Origin: Limosilactobacillus pontis
GTDB lineage: Bacteria; Bacillota; Bacilli; Lactobacillales; Lactobacillaceae
Length of the DNA: 64,000 bases
Assembly (NCBI RefSeq): GCF_002940945.1
Contig: NZ_PNFV01000007.1
Coordinates: 1,267-65,266, forward strand
Reading direction: 5' to 3'
Part shown: in pieces, positions 45,886 to 54,318 of the stretch
How positions within the stretch are numbered: position 1 is the first letter of the stretch
Layout of the letters: every line of letters begins with the position of its first letter
Program-made: the position numbers and the translations under genes
The notes under the pieces: model-generated
What the model saw: only the letters and a program-made list of their open reading frames with translations
Database searches by the model: none
What the model was told of the DNA's origin: nothing

Positions 45886-45921
45886 ATTATACTGAATAGC
45901 TTTGCTCCGAACAAGTGTTTG
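45886..45921 (-). promoter_or_regulatory. LexA-type (SOS) operator and promoter of the polymerase operon
   Basis: cgaacaagtgtttg (45908-45921) matches the Firmicutes LexA box cgaac-4-gttcg except for one inner base. On the minus strand it overlaps a -35 ttgttc (45914-45909), which is 17 bases from a perfect -10 tataat (45891-45886). Repression by LexA and induction by DNA damage follow from this arrangement. Confidence 0.75.
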
Positions 45922-45931
45922 TGTGATCTGC

Positions 45932-46126
45932 TTGCCTTTTGTGATGAAACTCGCTAAAATATAGTCATTGAGTAGCACGAGTTGCAGCGAGGGACGGTAG
46001 GTGAAAAGGTCTCCAGGGTGCGAACTGGATTTCAATGAGAATCAATCACGAGTGGCAATTTTTTTGCAATTTAGGTGGCACCGCGCGCAAGCGTCCTATT
46101 AGTTAATGGCTAATAGGACGCTTTTT
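45932..46126 (+). promoter_or_regulatory. Promoter and tryptophan T-box leader of trpS
   Basis: A -35 ttgcct (45932-45937) and -10 taaaat (45955-45960), spacing 17, start a leader of about 160 bases. It contains a stem I with candidate specifier tgg (46026-46028, in gaactgga), the T-box aggtggcaccgcg (46073-46085) and the terminator gcgtcctattag/ctaataggacgc with ttttt (46091-46126). The specifier agrees with the tryptophanyl-tRNA synthetase gene downstream. Confidence 0.92.
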
Positions 46127-46128
46127 AA

Positions 46129-47169
<1,041 letters not shown>

Positions 47170-47187
47170 TCATAAGTAAAAATTATG

Positions 47188-47228
47188 AAGGGACTATCCC
47201 GACATTTATTTGTCAGGATGGTCCTTTT
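47188..47228 (+). terminator. Terminator of trpS
   Basis: aagggactatcc pairs with ggatggtcctt, with gaca/tgtc continuing inside and a short loop; tttt follows. Confidence 0.85.
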
Positions 47229-47347
47229 AATTATGAAGAAAATTTTCTCTGCCGGGCAGTTATTAGTGTTTCACGACGCGGAACATGGTAACATAAAGAG
47301 GATGTTTTCTTAAGAAAAAATAAAACGGAAAAGCGGAGGTGAAAATA

Positions 47348-48274
47348 GTGGAAAACCTCGCGATTGTTGACCTCGGCTCTAACTCGGCCCGGATGGCGAT
47401 CACTGAAATCGCCCCAGATGGCCGTTTTCGCGAAATTAAGCGGGTCAAGGAGAATACCCGTCTATCAGAGGGGATGGGCCGCGAAAAGATGCTGCAGGAA
47501 GACGCCATGAAGCGGACAATTACCGCCCTGAAGCGTTTTAAGCAGATCTATGAGTCTATGCCCCATACCCAAGTACGGGCGATCACGACGGCAGCGATGC
47601 GTCAGGCCCGTAATCGGCAGGAGTTTCTCGATCGGGTACAAAAGGAGGTCGGAATTCGTCTCCAGGTACTCTCGGGTAAGAAAGAGGCCTATTACGACTA
47701 CCTGGGCGTGATTCGGACGATGAAGCTAAACCACTGTTTGATTCTGGATGTCGGTGGTGCGAGCTGTGAACTGGTCTTGGTGCAACAGCGACGGGCGCGA
47801 GACTTGATCTCAATTCCAGTCGGCGCTGTGACCTTGTCTGAACAGTTCCACCTCAATGGCTACGTACGCTCGGCAGACCTCTTCCGGGCCCAGGTGGCGA
47901 TGAATGAACGCTTGACTAAGATTCCATGGCTGCGGTACGCGACCCGGGTGCCGATTGTCCTCCTCGGTGGTGCCAATCGGACCCTGGCGCGGATGACCTG
48001 GTCCTATCACCATCGGCACCGACGTCAGCGGTCAATCCACGGCTACCAGCTCTCGTCCCGGGTGGTTTTTGCTACCTATCGGGAACTGTTGAACCGTAAT
48101 CTGGCCCAGCGCAAGCGAATGCCCGGCCTTGAACCGGAACGGGCGGATATTATTGTTGGGGGGATGCTGCCCCTAGTCAGCCTGCTTCAGCGCAATAGTG
48201 ATGGTCGAGTGATTTTCTCGGAGAGTGGTGTCCGAGAGGGGATCATTACGGAATACGTTAACCAAAGGAAGTGA
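47348..48274 (+). CDS. Ppx/GppA exopolyphosphatase-family phosphatase
   Basis: A 308-residue protein of the sugar-kinase/actin fold. ENLAIVDLGSNSARMAI is the first phosphate loop and LILDVGGASCELVLV the second; AITTAAMRQARNR lies between. It lacks the C-terminal HD-like extension of E. coli Ppx, as short Gram-positive members do. It removes terminal phosphate from polyphosphate or pppGpp. GTG 47348 follows gcggaggtgaa; the GTG at 47339 is inside that site. No polyphosphate kinase is adjacent; mvaA follows five bases after its stop. Confidence 0.88.
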   Translation: MENLAIVDLGSNSARMAITEIAPDGRFREIKRVKENTRLSEGMGREKMLQEDAMKRTITALKRFKQIYESMPHTQVRAITTAAMRQARNRQEFLDRVQKEVGIRLQVLSGKKEAYYDYLGVIRTMKLNHCLILDVGGASCELVLVQQRRARDLISIPVGAVTLSEQFHLNGYVRSADLFRAQVAMNERLTKIPWLRYATRVPIVLLGGANRTLARMTWSYHHRHRRQRSIHGYQLSSRVVFATYRELLNRNLAQRKRMPGLEPERADIIVGGMLPLVSLLQRNSDGRVIFSESGVREGIITEYVNQRK

Positions 48275-48279
48275 CCACA

Positions 48280-49533
48280 ATGAGTGATTGGCAACACGGC
48301 TTTTATAAGACCGATCCTCAGACACGGCGTGAACGACTGGCCCGAGGTCTCCACCTTCCCCAGTCGGTGACTGCCCTGCTGGCCCGGGGAGCAACCGAGC
48401 TGGGTAACGAGCTGGTAGAAAACTACCTGACGGACTACAGCCTGCCGGAGGGAGTGGGGCTGAACCTCACCGTTAATGACCAGGAGTATGTTGTCCCGAT
48501 GGTTGTTGAGGAACCTTCCGTCATTGCGGCTGCTAGTAATGGTGCCAAGCGGGTCCAAGTTTCTGGTGGTTTTACCGCGCCTCGGCAGCACCGTGAACTG
48601 ATTGGTCAGGTTGTCTTGACTGACGTTGTGGATGTTTCGACTACAGTAGCTAAACTGAATGCTCAGCGTGCCCACCTTCTGGCTGTCGCTAACGAAGCCC
48701 ACCCGTCGATGCAGCGGCGGGGTGGCGGTGCCCAGTCGATGACAGTGCGAACGCCCGGCGACTTTATCAGCATTGACTTGGGGATCAACGTCTGTCAGGC
48801 GATGGGAGCCAATAGCGTCAATACGATGGCTGAGGCAGTAGGGCGTGACCTGACTGCTCAGGGGTACCACGTTTTGGTAGCGATCCTCAGCAACCTGGCG
48901 ACCAACAGCCTGCAGACGGCTACTTGTGACGTCGATTTTGTCCGATTGGCCACTAAGCAGCTGCCTGGAAAGCAAGTGGCTCAGCGAATTGCCCAGCTTA
49001 GCGCCCTCGCCCAGGTCGATCCCTATCGCGCCGCTACTCATAACAAGGGAATCATGAATGGAATCGATGCCGTCATGATCGCCAGCGGCAACGACTGGCG
49101 GGCCATCGAAAGCGGTGCCCATGCTTACGCCGCCCGTGACGGCCACTACCGGGGACTCAGCACTTGGACCATTCGCGATGAACGCCTCCATGGTGAGCTG
49201 ACCCTTCCGTTGCCGGTTGGAGTGGTCGGTGGATCGATCGGGCTGAATCCCCTGACCAAGGTCAATTACCAGATTAGTAAGATTCAAACAGCCGAAGAAC
49301 TAGCGGCAGTGACGGCTAGCATCGGCTTGGCTCAGAACCTAGCCGCACTACGAGCCCTGGCGACGACCGGAATTCAAGCGGGGCACATGAAGCTGCAGTA
49401 CCGATCGTTAGCGGTGAGCGTCGGCGCTACCCCGGCGGAGGTTCCGTTAGTCGTGGCTCAATTGGCTCAACAGGCCCATGTTGACCAGAAAACGGCCCGT
49501 CAGGTGCTAGCCAAGATTAGAAAGGACAAATAA
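48280..49533 (+). CDS. mvaA: Hydroxymethylglutaryl-CoA reductase, class II
   Basis: A 417-residue enzyme that makes (or in class II can oxidise) mevalonate from HMG-CoA, feeding isoprenoid and undecaprenyl phosphate synthesis. Motifs: EEPSVIAAAS with catalytic Glu (77/78), DLGINVCQAMGANSVNTMAE, THNKGIMNGID with catalytic Lys, IASGNDWRAIE with catalytic Asp, and AGHMKLQ with the mobile-flap His. ATG 48280 is chosen over GTG 48271, which lies next to the aaagga site. It is coupled to the next gene (one-base overlap). Confidence 0.95.
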   Translation: MSDWQHGFYKTDPQTRRERLARGLHLPQSVTALLARGATELGNELVENYLTDYSLPEGVGLNLTVNDQEYVVPMVVEEPSVIAAASNGAKRVQVSGGFTAPRQHRELIGQVVLTDVVDVSTTVAKLNAQRAHLLAVANEAHPSMQRRGGGAQSMTVRTPGDFISIDLGINVCQAMGANSVNTMAEAVGRDLTAQGYHVLVAILSNLATNSLQTATCDVDFVRLATKQLPGKQVAQRIAQLSALAQVDPYRAATHNKGIMNGIDAVMIASGNDWRAIESGAHAYAARDGHYRGLSTWTIRDERLHGELTLPLPVGVVGGSIGLNPLTKVNYQISKIQTAEELAAVTASIGLAQNLAALRALATTGIQAGHMKLQYRSLAVSVGATPAEVPLVVAQLAQQAHVDQKTARQVLAKIRKDK

Positions 49534-50495
49534 TGAGCGAAGAAGAAATTAAATTAAACGCGACCAATCAAGCTCTTTTGGACGAGGTCAATGCCCTCTA
49601 TCCGGAAGGAACGGTTTTTGTGCAGTTTCATGGCAAGAAGTCCGGCTACGTCCGGCATGACCAGGCGACCCAGAAGACGCTGCCTGGCGGTCTCTTTATC
49701 ATTGTGACCGACTTGACGGCACCTAATTACACCGCCTCTCATGAATTGCTGCACCTGCTGATGCTGCTCAAGGGTTTCCCTCAGATCTTTTTCCAGCTGT
49801 CGCTTGGTGACAAGGAACTTGATGAGCAGATGATGATCATGTCCACGGACCTCTACAACGTTGCTATTCACCGGGTAGTGGTTGCCGAGCAACGCAAGCA
49901 CGGTCTGATCGATGACCAGATCGAAGAGGAATACTGGAAGGGAATCGAACACACCCTGACCAAGGAGGGCGGTAAGGACGATGACGAGCGGACTTTGCGC
50001 CTGTTGACGGTCCTGGATGCCCTGGTATTTTATGGTGACCACTTTGCCAAGTTTGCTGATCGCTTTGAAGAATACTATCCGGTAGCCCTGACGGCAGCCC
50101 AGAAGATCTACGACCAGATCACAGCTAAGCCGATTAAATCACCATTCGATATGCGGCGGACGATCATCAAGATCTATTCGATGTTTGACGAACAGATGCA
50201 GGCGTGGGGACTGCCAGCCTTGCACAATAATGAATACACGACCGTCTCTCCGGTGCTGAGCGAACGTCAGCTCCGCCTCGAGATGCGGCAGGTCTTTGAG
50301 ATTTTCCATTCCGACATGAAGGAGCGGGGGACAACCAAACGGGCCTATGTGGGTTTGCGGCGTAGTGATCGGCAGAACTCCTTTACCCTGGCGGCTCCGA
50401 CCGGTAACAGTCCCGAGTACTTCAAGCGGGTCTACGATATGCCAGTTAAGAAGTTTCTGGAAGAACACAGCGTGCCATACATTGTAAGGAAGTGA
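49533..50495 (+). CDS. Conserved protein with zinc-metalloprotease-like HELLH motif
   Basis: A 320-residue soluble protein. His70-Glu71-Leu-Leu-His74 in YTASHELLHLLMLLKG is the HExxH pattern of zincins, preceded by a beta-strand pattern (GGLFIIVTDLTAP) as in such enzymes. The third ligand is not obvious; a downstream Glu/Asp-rich helix (DDERTLRLLTVLDALVFYGDHF) is a candidate. I recall similar lactobacillus proteins being labelled IpaB/EvcA family, a label without functional support. It overlaps mvaA by one base and precedes the sirtuin by four. Confidence 0.72.
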   Translation: MSEEEIKLNATNQALLDEVNALYPEGTVFVQFHGKKSGYVRHDQATQKTLPGGLFIIVTDLTAPNYTASHELLHLLMLLKGFPQIFFQLSLGDKELDEQMMIMSTDLYNVAIHRVVVAEQRKHGLIDDQIEEEYWKGIEHTLTKEGGKDDDERTLRLLTVLDALVFYGDHFAKFADRFEEYYPVALTAAQKIYDQITAKPIKSPFDMRRTIIKIYSMFDEQMQAWGLPALHNNEYTTVSPVLSERQLRLEMRQVFEIFHSDMKERGTTKRAYVGLRRSDRQNSFTLAAPTGNSPEYFKRVYDMPVKKFLEEHSVPYIVRK

Positions 50496-50499
50496 GCTC

Positions 50500-51198
50500 A
50501 TGGATGCGCAGATTCAGCAAATGTTTGATAATGCCAAGCAAATCGTTTTCCTGACGGGGGCCGGGGTATCGACCGCCTCGGGGATTCCTGACTTCCGATC
50601 ATCTAATGGGCTCTACACCCAGGACAAGAATGCGGAATACTACCTGAGTCATCGTTACTTCAGTAGTGATCCGGCGGGGTTCTATGAGTTTTGCAAGAAG
50701 AACCTCTACTTCCCGGATGCCAAGCCAAATGTGATTCACCAAAAGCAGGCGGCCTTGACTAACCAAGACCGGGCAACGGTAATTACTCAAAACATCGATA
50801 ACCTCTATGAAGAAGCGGGGACAACCCACCTGATTGATTTTCATGGCAACCTCTACCATGTTTACTGTGAGAAGTGCGGTGAAACGGTACCGGTGGCTGA
50901 CTACTTGAAGAGCCGGCTTCACGCTAAGGATGGCGGTGCCCTGCGCCCTGACATTGTCCTCTATGATGAGGGGATCAAGCAGGATGACATCATGAATTCG
51001 ATTCGGGCAATGCAGGCAGCTGACCTAGTAGTCATCGTCGGTACCTCGATGAAGGTTTATCCCTTCGCTGGTTTGCTTGAGTACCGGAACCAGGATGCCC
51101 AGGTGCTGGCAATCAACCAGCAGGTGCTACACCTGCCATGCGAGTTTACGATGGTTCAGACCGACGCAACGAAGTTCTTCGACGAGCTCCAGGTTTAA
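50500..51198 (+). CDS. Sirtuin NAD-dependent deacylase
   Basis: A 232-residue SIR2-family enzyme. NAD-binding motifs GAGVSTASGIPDFR (20-33) and TQNIDNL (96-102) and catalytic His115 (DFHGNLYH) are present, with GTSMKVYPFAGL near the end. Of the four zinc cysteines only the first pair remains (C123, C126); the second pair is replaced by HAKDGG (141-146). It would remove acyl groups from lysines, possibly of metabolic enzymes. Last gene of the mvaA cluster, ending at a terminator. Confidence 0.9.
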   Translation: MDAQIQQMFDNAKQIVFLTGAGVSTASGIPDFRSSNGLYTQDKNAEYYLSHRYFSSDPAGFYEFCKKNLYFPDAKPNVIHQKQAALTNQDRATVITQNIDNLYEEAGTTHLIDFHGNLYHVYCEKCGETVPVADYLKSRLHAKDGGALRPDIVLYDEGIKQDDIMNSIRAMQAADLVVIVGTSMKVYPFAGLLEYRNQDAQVLAINQQVLHLPCEFTMVQTDATKFFDELQV

Positions 51199-51210
51199 TG
51201 ATGAATATGA

Positions 51211-51240
51211 AAAAACGCGGATCAGATAATCCGCGTTTTG
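51211..51240 (+). terminator. Terminator of the mvaA-sirtuin cluster
   Basis: A stem aaaacgcggat/atccgcgtttt with a five-base loop and T run. Confidence 0.92.
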
Positions 51241-51261
51241 TTATTGGCCTGATTTTTCTTC

Positions 51262-51287
51262 AACCGTCTAGCTGCAGCTGGACGGTT
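51262..51287 (-). terminator. Hairpin after the amino-acid ABC transporter operon
   Basis: accgtctagc pairs with gctggacggt around tgca. It lies just after the stop of the binding-protein gene on the minus strand; the T tract on that side is poor, so termination may be weak. Confidence 0.5.
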
Positions 51288-51290
51288 ATT

Positions 51291-52130
51291 TTAGTTGTGG
51301 GCGTTGAATACCTTCTGGGCGCCCGGCAGCTTGAAGGTGTTTTCGTAGAGGTACTTGTTGGTCAGTTTCTCCAAGTAGCCATCGTCATGAAGCTTCTTGA
51401 GTTCCTTGTTCATTGCCTGAGTCAGCTTCTTATTGGCTGGGCTTTTGTGAAGGAGGAAGTAGGAGCTCTCTAGGCCGATTGACTTGGAGGCAGTCAGGTT
51501 CTTGCCGGCCGCGGTTGTCTGAACGGACTTGTAGGCAGCGTACGGGTAGACAGCGACATCGTACTTTCCTGAGGCAACCTGTTTAAGGGCATCTCCAGTT
51601 GTTTGGTCACCGATTCCCTTGAGGTTGAGCTTGTTGTTAGGGTGCTGCTGGTTGTAGTTCTCAAGCAGGCTGTAGCGAGCGTCACTGGTTGAGACCGGAA
51701 CCACTGTCAGCTTCTTCTTAGCTACCTCAGCTAGGGAGTTGGCTTTCTTGCCGTTCTTACGTTCCACCAGGCGAAGATCATCGAGACCATTTGCCCTGGT
51801 GTGGTAGTAGTTGTTGAAACGCTGCTTGCTGTACCAGAAGTTAGACATGGCAACGTCATATTTGCCAGATTGGAGACCGGCGAAGACTGCATTTTGGGAT
51901 GTGAAGGTGGTCTTGAATTTGTACTGCGGCAAATCATGGTCAATCTTCTTGATCAGGGCACCGTAGTAACCACTGGCCCCGTGGTCGGTGTTGATGATGT
52001 AGGGTGAGTTGCCGTTTGGGGCGGCAACGGTAACGGTTCTGGCAGCAGAAGCGGAAGTGGTGGCAGTAGAAAGGCCGAGAATGGTCAAGCCAGCAAGGGC
52101 GGCCCGGCTAAAGAAATGGGATAATTGCAT
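51291..52130 (-). CDS. Amino-acid ABC transporter substrate-binding protein
   Basis: A 279-residue family 3 solute-binding protein. The signal peptide ends in TTSASAA with no lipobox cysteine, so the mature protein is not lipid-anchored in the usual way. The ligand domain shows SGYYGALIKKIDHDLPQ, GLQSGKYDVAMSNFWYSKQR and VASGKYDVAVYPYAAY. It is the last gene of an operon with two permeases, an ATPase and a zinc methyltransferase. Substrate probably a sulfur amino acid (cystine, methionine or a relative), inferred from context. Confidence 0.88.
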   Translation of the reverse strand: MQLSHFFSRAALAGLTILGLSTATTSASAARTVTVAAPNGNSPYIINTDHGASGYYGALIKKIDHDLPQYKFKTTFTSQNAVFAGLQSGKYDVAMSNFWYSKQRFNNYYHTRANGLDDLRLVERKNGKKANSLAEVAKKKLTVVPVSTSDARYSLLENYNQQHPNNKLNLKGIGDQTTGDALKQVASGKYDVAVYPYAAYKSVQTTAAGKNLTASKSIGLESSYFLLHKSPANKKLTQAMNKELKKLHDDGYLEKLTNKYLYENTFKLPGAQKVFNAHN

Positions 52131-52157
52131 AATTTAAGACTCCTTTATTTGATAATT

Positions 52158-52856
52158 TTAGTTGAGAACATAACGACGACGAAGCTGGCTTTCGATCAAT
52201 TGGAAGATCTTGGCAAAAATCCAGCAGATAATGATGTAGATAATTAGGGCATCGGTGTAAGTTTCCAGGTACTTAAAGCCGATCGAGGAAACGATATTGG
52301 CCTGCCCCATGATCTCCACCAGCCCAATATTGTAAATCAGGGCGGTATCCTTGATCAGATCAAGAAAGATGTTGGTAAAATTGGGGATTAGGTTGGTAAT
52401 TAGCTGTGGAATCACGATCTGGGTCATGGTCTTAAATGGTGTCATTCCGACCGCGATCCCTGCCTCATACTGGCGGTGGTCCACCGAATGGTAGGCCGAT
52501 CGGATACTCTCTGAGAGGGTAGCCATTGCGTTCAGTCCATAAGCGGAGAAGACGATGACAATGGCAGGAAGGCCATCAGGATTGGTGTTCCAACCCCAGC
52601 TACGCATCAGAACCAAAAGCTGTGGCAAACCGTAGTAGACCACGTAGAGTTGGACCAGGATCGGGGTTCCCCGGATGAAGGAGACCAGGACGGTCAGAAT
52701 CTGGGCGAGGACGGGGATCTTCTTCTCGCGGGCAATAGCGACCAGAATTGCTAAGATCAGCCCGCCCAGGGTGGCTACCACTGCGACTAAGAGGGTGAGC
52801 GGAGCAGCGGCCAGAATCTGGCCGAACGACTCACGGGCAAAGTTTAGATCAAACAA
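52158..52856 (-). CDS. Amino-acid ABC transporter permease 1 (TcyL/HisM type)
   Basis: A 232-residue permease with five helices and the EAA loop QYEAGIAVGMTPFKTMTQIVIPQ (key part EAGIAVGMTP). FIRGTPILVQLYVVYYGLPQ is the hallmark of polar amino-acid permeases. The start is TTG 52856, eight bases after aaaggagg; there is no ATG or GTG in frame nearby. It pairs with the next permease as a heterodimer. Confidence 0.9.
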   Translation of the reverse strand: MFDLNFARESFGQILAAAPLTLLVAVVATLGGLILAILVAIAREKKIPVLAQILTVLVSFIRGTPILVQLYVVYYGLPQLLVLMRSWGWNTNPDGLPAIVIVFSAYGLNAMATLSESIRSAYHSVDHRQYEAGIAVGMTPFKTMTQIVIPQLITNLIPNFTNIFLDLIKDTALIYNIGLVEIMGQANIVSSIGFKYLETYTDALIIYIIICWIFAKIFQLIESQLRRRYVLN

Positions 52857-52875
52857 GTTGCGTTCCTCCTTTCAG

Positions 52876-53547
52876 TTAGGCACGGATAGCGGCGAAGCGG
52901 TTTTTGATTAAGTAGAAGAAACCTTCGATGATCAAGACGATAACCCAGTAGGTGAGGGCCAGCAGGATGAAGATCCGTAGCTGATGGATCCCCGCCGTCT
53001 GGTTAGATAGGTTAGAAGCCTCGTTATATAAGTCGTATAGACCGAGCACGTAGACCAGCGAGGTGGCCTTGACCAAGCCGATAACCAGGTTCTCGATGTT
53101 TGGCAGGGCGATCATTGCGGCCTGGGGGATCAGGATTTGCCAGAAGGTGGTTCGATCTGGCAGGCCGATTGATCGGGCGGCTTCCAGTTGACTGGGATCC
53201 ACGGACAGGTAAGCACTGCGAAAGGCCTCGGCTAGGTAAGCACTCCAGCCCAGCGAAAGACCGAGGACACCAAAGGTTAGCTTTGTCCAGCCATCGATGT
53301 TGATACCGATACCTTTTAAGAGGACTGGCAACCCGTAATAGGCCAGAAGCAGCATCAATAGGGGCGGGGTCCCCCGGATCAGACCAAGGTAGATGTTGGC
53401 TACACCTCGGGCAGCTTGGTTTTGTCGAAGGCCTAGCCAGGCGAGGAGAATTCCCAGGATAGTTGCGAACATAAATGAGAGGATCAGCAAGTAAAGAGTG
53501 TTGGGTAATCCGCGGAGGATGATATCGATAATCTTAGCGTTATTCAT
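52876..53547 (-). CDS. Amino-acid ABC transporter permease 2 (TcyM/HisQ type)
   Basis: A 223-residue permease: LRQNQAARGVANIYLGLIRGTPPLLMLLLAYYGLP followed by an EAA loop (LEAARSIGLPDRTTFWQILIPQA). Five helices are predicted. The ATG has an aaggaggcga site. It lies between the first permease gene and the ATPase gene, with spacings of 14 to 20 bases, as in one operon. Confidence 0.9.
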   Translation of the reverse strand: MNNAKIIDIILRGLPNTLYLLILSFMFATILGILLAWLGLRQNQAARGVANIYLGLIRGTPPLLMLLLAYYGLPVLLKGIGINIDGWTKLTFGVLGLSLGWSAYLAEAFRSAYLSVDPSQLEAARSIGLPDRTTFWQILIPQAAMIALPNIENLVIGLVKATSLVYVLGLYDLYNEASNLSNQTAGIHQLRIFILLALTYWVIVLIIEGFFYLIKNRFAAIRA

Positions 53548-53561
53548 TAGACCTCGCCTCC

Positions 53562-54305
53562 TTAGTTGGCGTTACTGAGGGCGGTAAGGAATTGGGCTGT
53601 CCGTTTGTTCTGTGGGTGGTCGAACAATTCCTGCGGGGCTCCCTCTTCAATGATCTTTCCTTCATCGAAGAAGACGATTCGGTCAGCAACCTGGCGGGCA
53701 AAGCCAAGCTGGTGGGTGACAATGATCATTGTCTGGCCTGCCTCTGCCAGCTTGCGCATGTCGCCGAGGACAGAACCAACCAGCTCGGGATCAAGGGCGG
53801 AGGTTGGCTCATCGAAAAGGATGATTTCCGGGTTTAGAACCGTTGCCCGAGCGATACCGATCCGCTGCTGCTGACCACCGGATAACTGGGCGGGATAAAG
53901 CTGGAACTGCTGGCTGAGCCCCAGGCTGGCCAGTTCCTGTTCGGCAATGGCGTTCGCCTGATTCTTAGTCATTCCCTGGGCATATATCAGCCCCTCGGTA
54001 ATGTTTTGCAAGGCTGTTTTGTTCTTGAAAAGACTGTAGTTTTGAAAGACCATTGCGGAATGGCGTCGGACCCACTGAACCTCTTTTTTAGCCGGTTTGT
54101 CCAGGTTAATCTGGTGACCAGCAAAGTCCATCTGTCCACGGTCGGCGTGTTCCAGGAAGTTGAGATTGCGCAGGAAGGTTGTCTTTCCAGAACCAGACGG
54201 ACCGATCATGACGACGATCTCACCCTTGTCGATTTGGAAGTCGATCCCCTTGAGGATTTTCCGACCATTGAATGATTTATGCAAGTCGTTAACAGTTAGT
54301 AGCAA
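53562..54305 (-). CDS. Amino-acid ABC transporter ATPase (TcyN/GlnQ type)
   Basis: A 247-residue ATPase: Walker A GPSGSGKTT, Q-loop FQNYSLF, signature LSGGQQQR, Walker B ILFDEPTSALDPE, H-loop VTHQ. I place the start at TTG 54305 (then LLTVNDLHKSFNG), which has a gaggagg site seven bases upstream; the longer frame to 54404 would run into the methyltransferase gene. The gene starts 14 bases after that gene's stop. Confidence 0.92.
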   Translation of the reverse strand: MLLTVNDLHKSFNGRKILKGIDFQIDKGEIVVMIGPSGSGKTTFLRNLNFLEHADRGQMDFAGHQINLDKPAKKEVQWVRRHSAMVFQNYSLFKNKTALQNITEGLIYAQGMTKNQANAIAEQELASLGLSQQFQLYPAQLSGGQQQRIGIARATVLNPEIILFDEPTSALDPELVGSVLGDMRKLAEAGQTMIIVTHQLGFARQVADRIVFFDEGKIIEEGAPQELFDHPQNKRTAQFLTALSNAN

Positions 54306-54318
54306 GATGATGCCTCCT

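Noticed and set aside
48187..49287. 366-codon frame antisense to mvaA
   Set aside because: It mirrors a GC-rich coding gene, has no ribosome site or family signature, and mvaA is beyond doubt.
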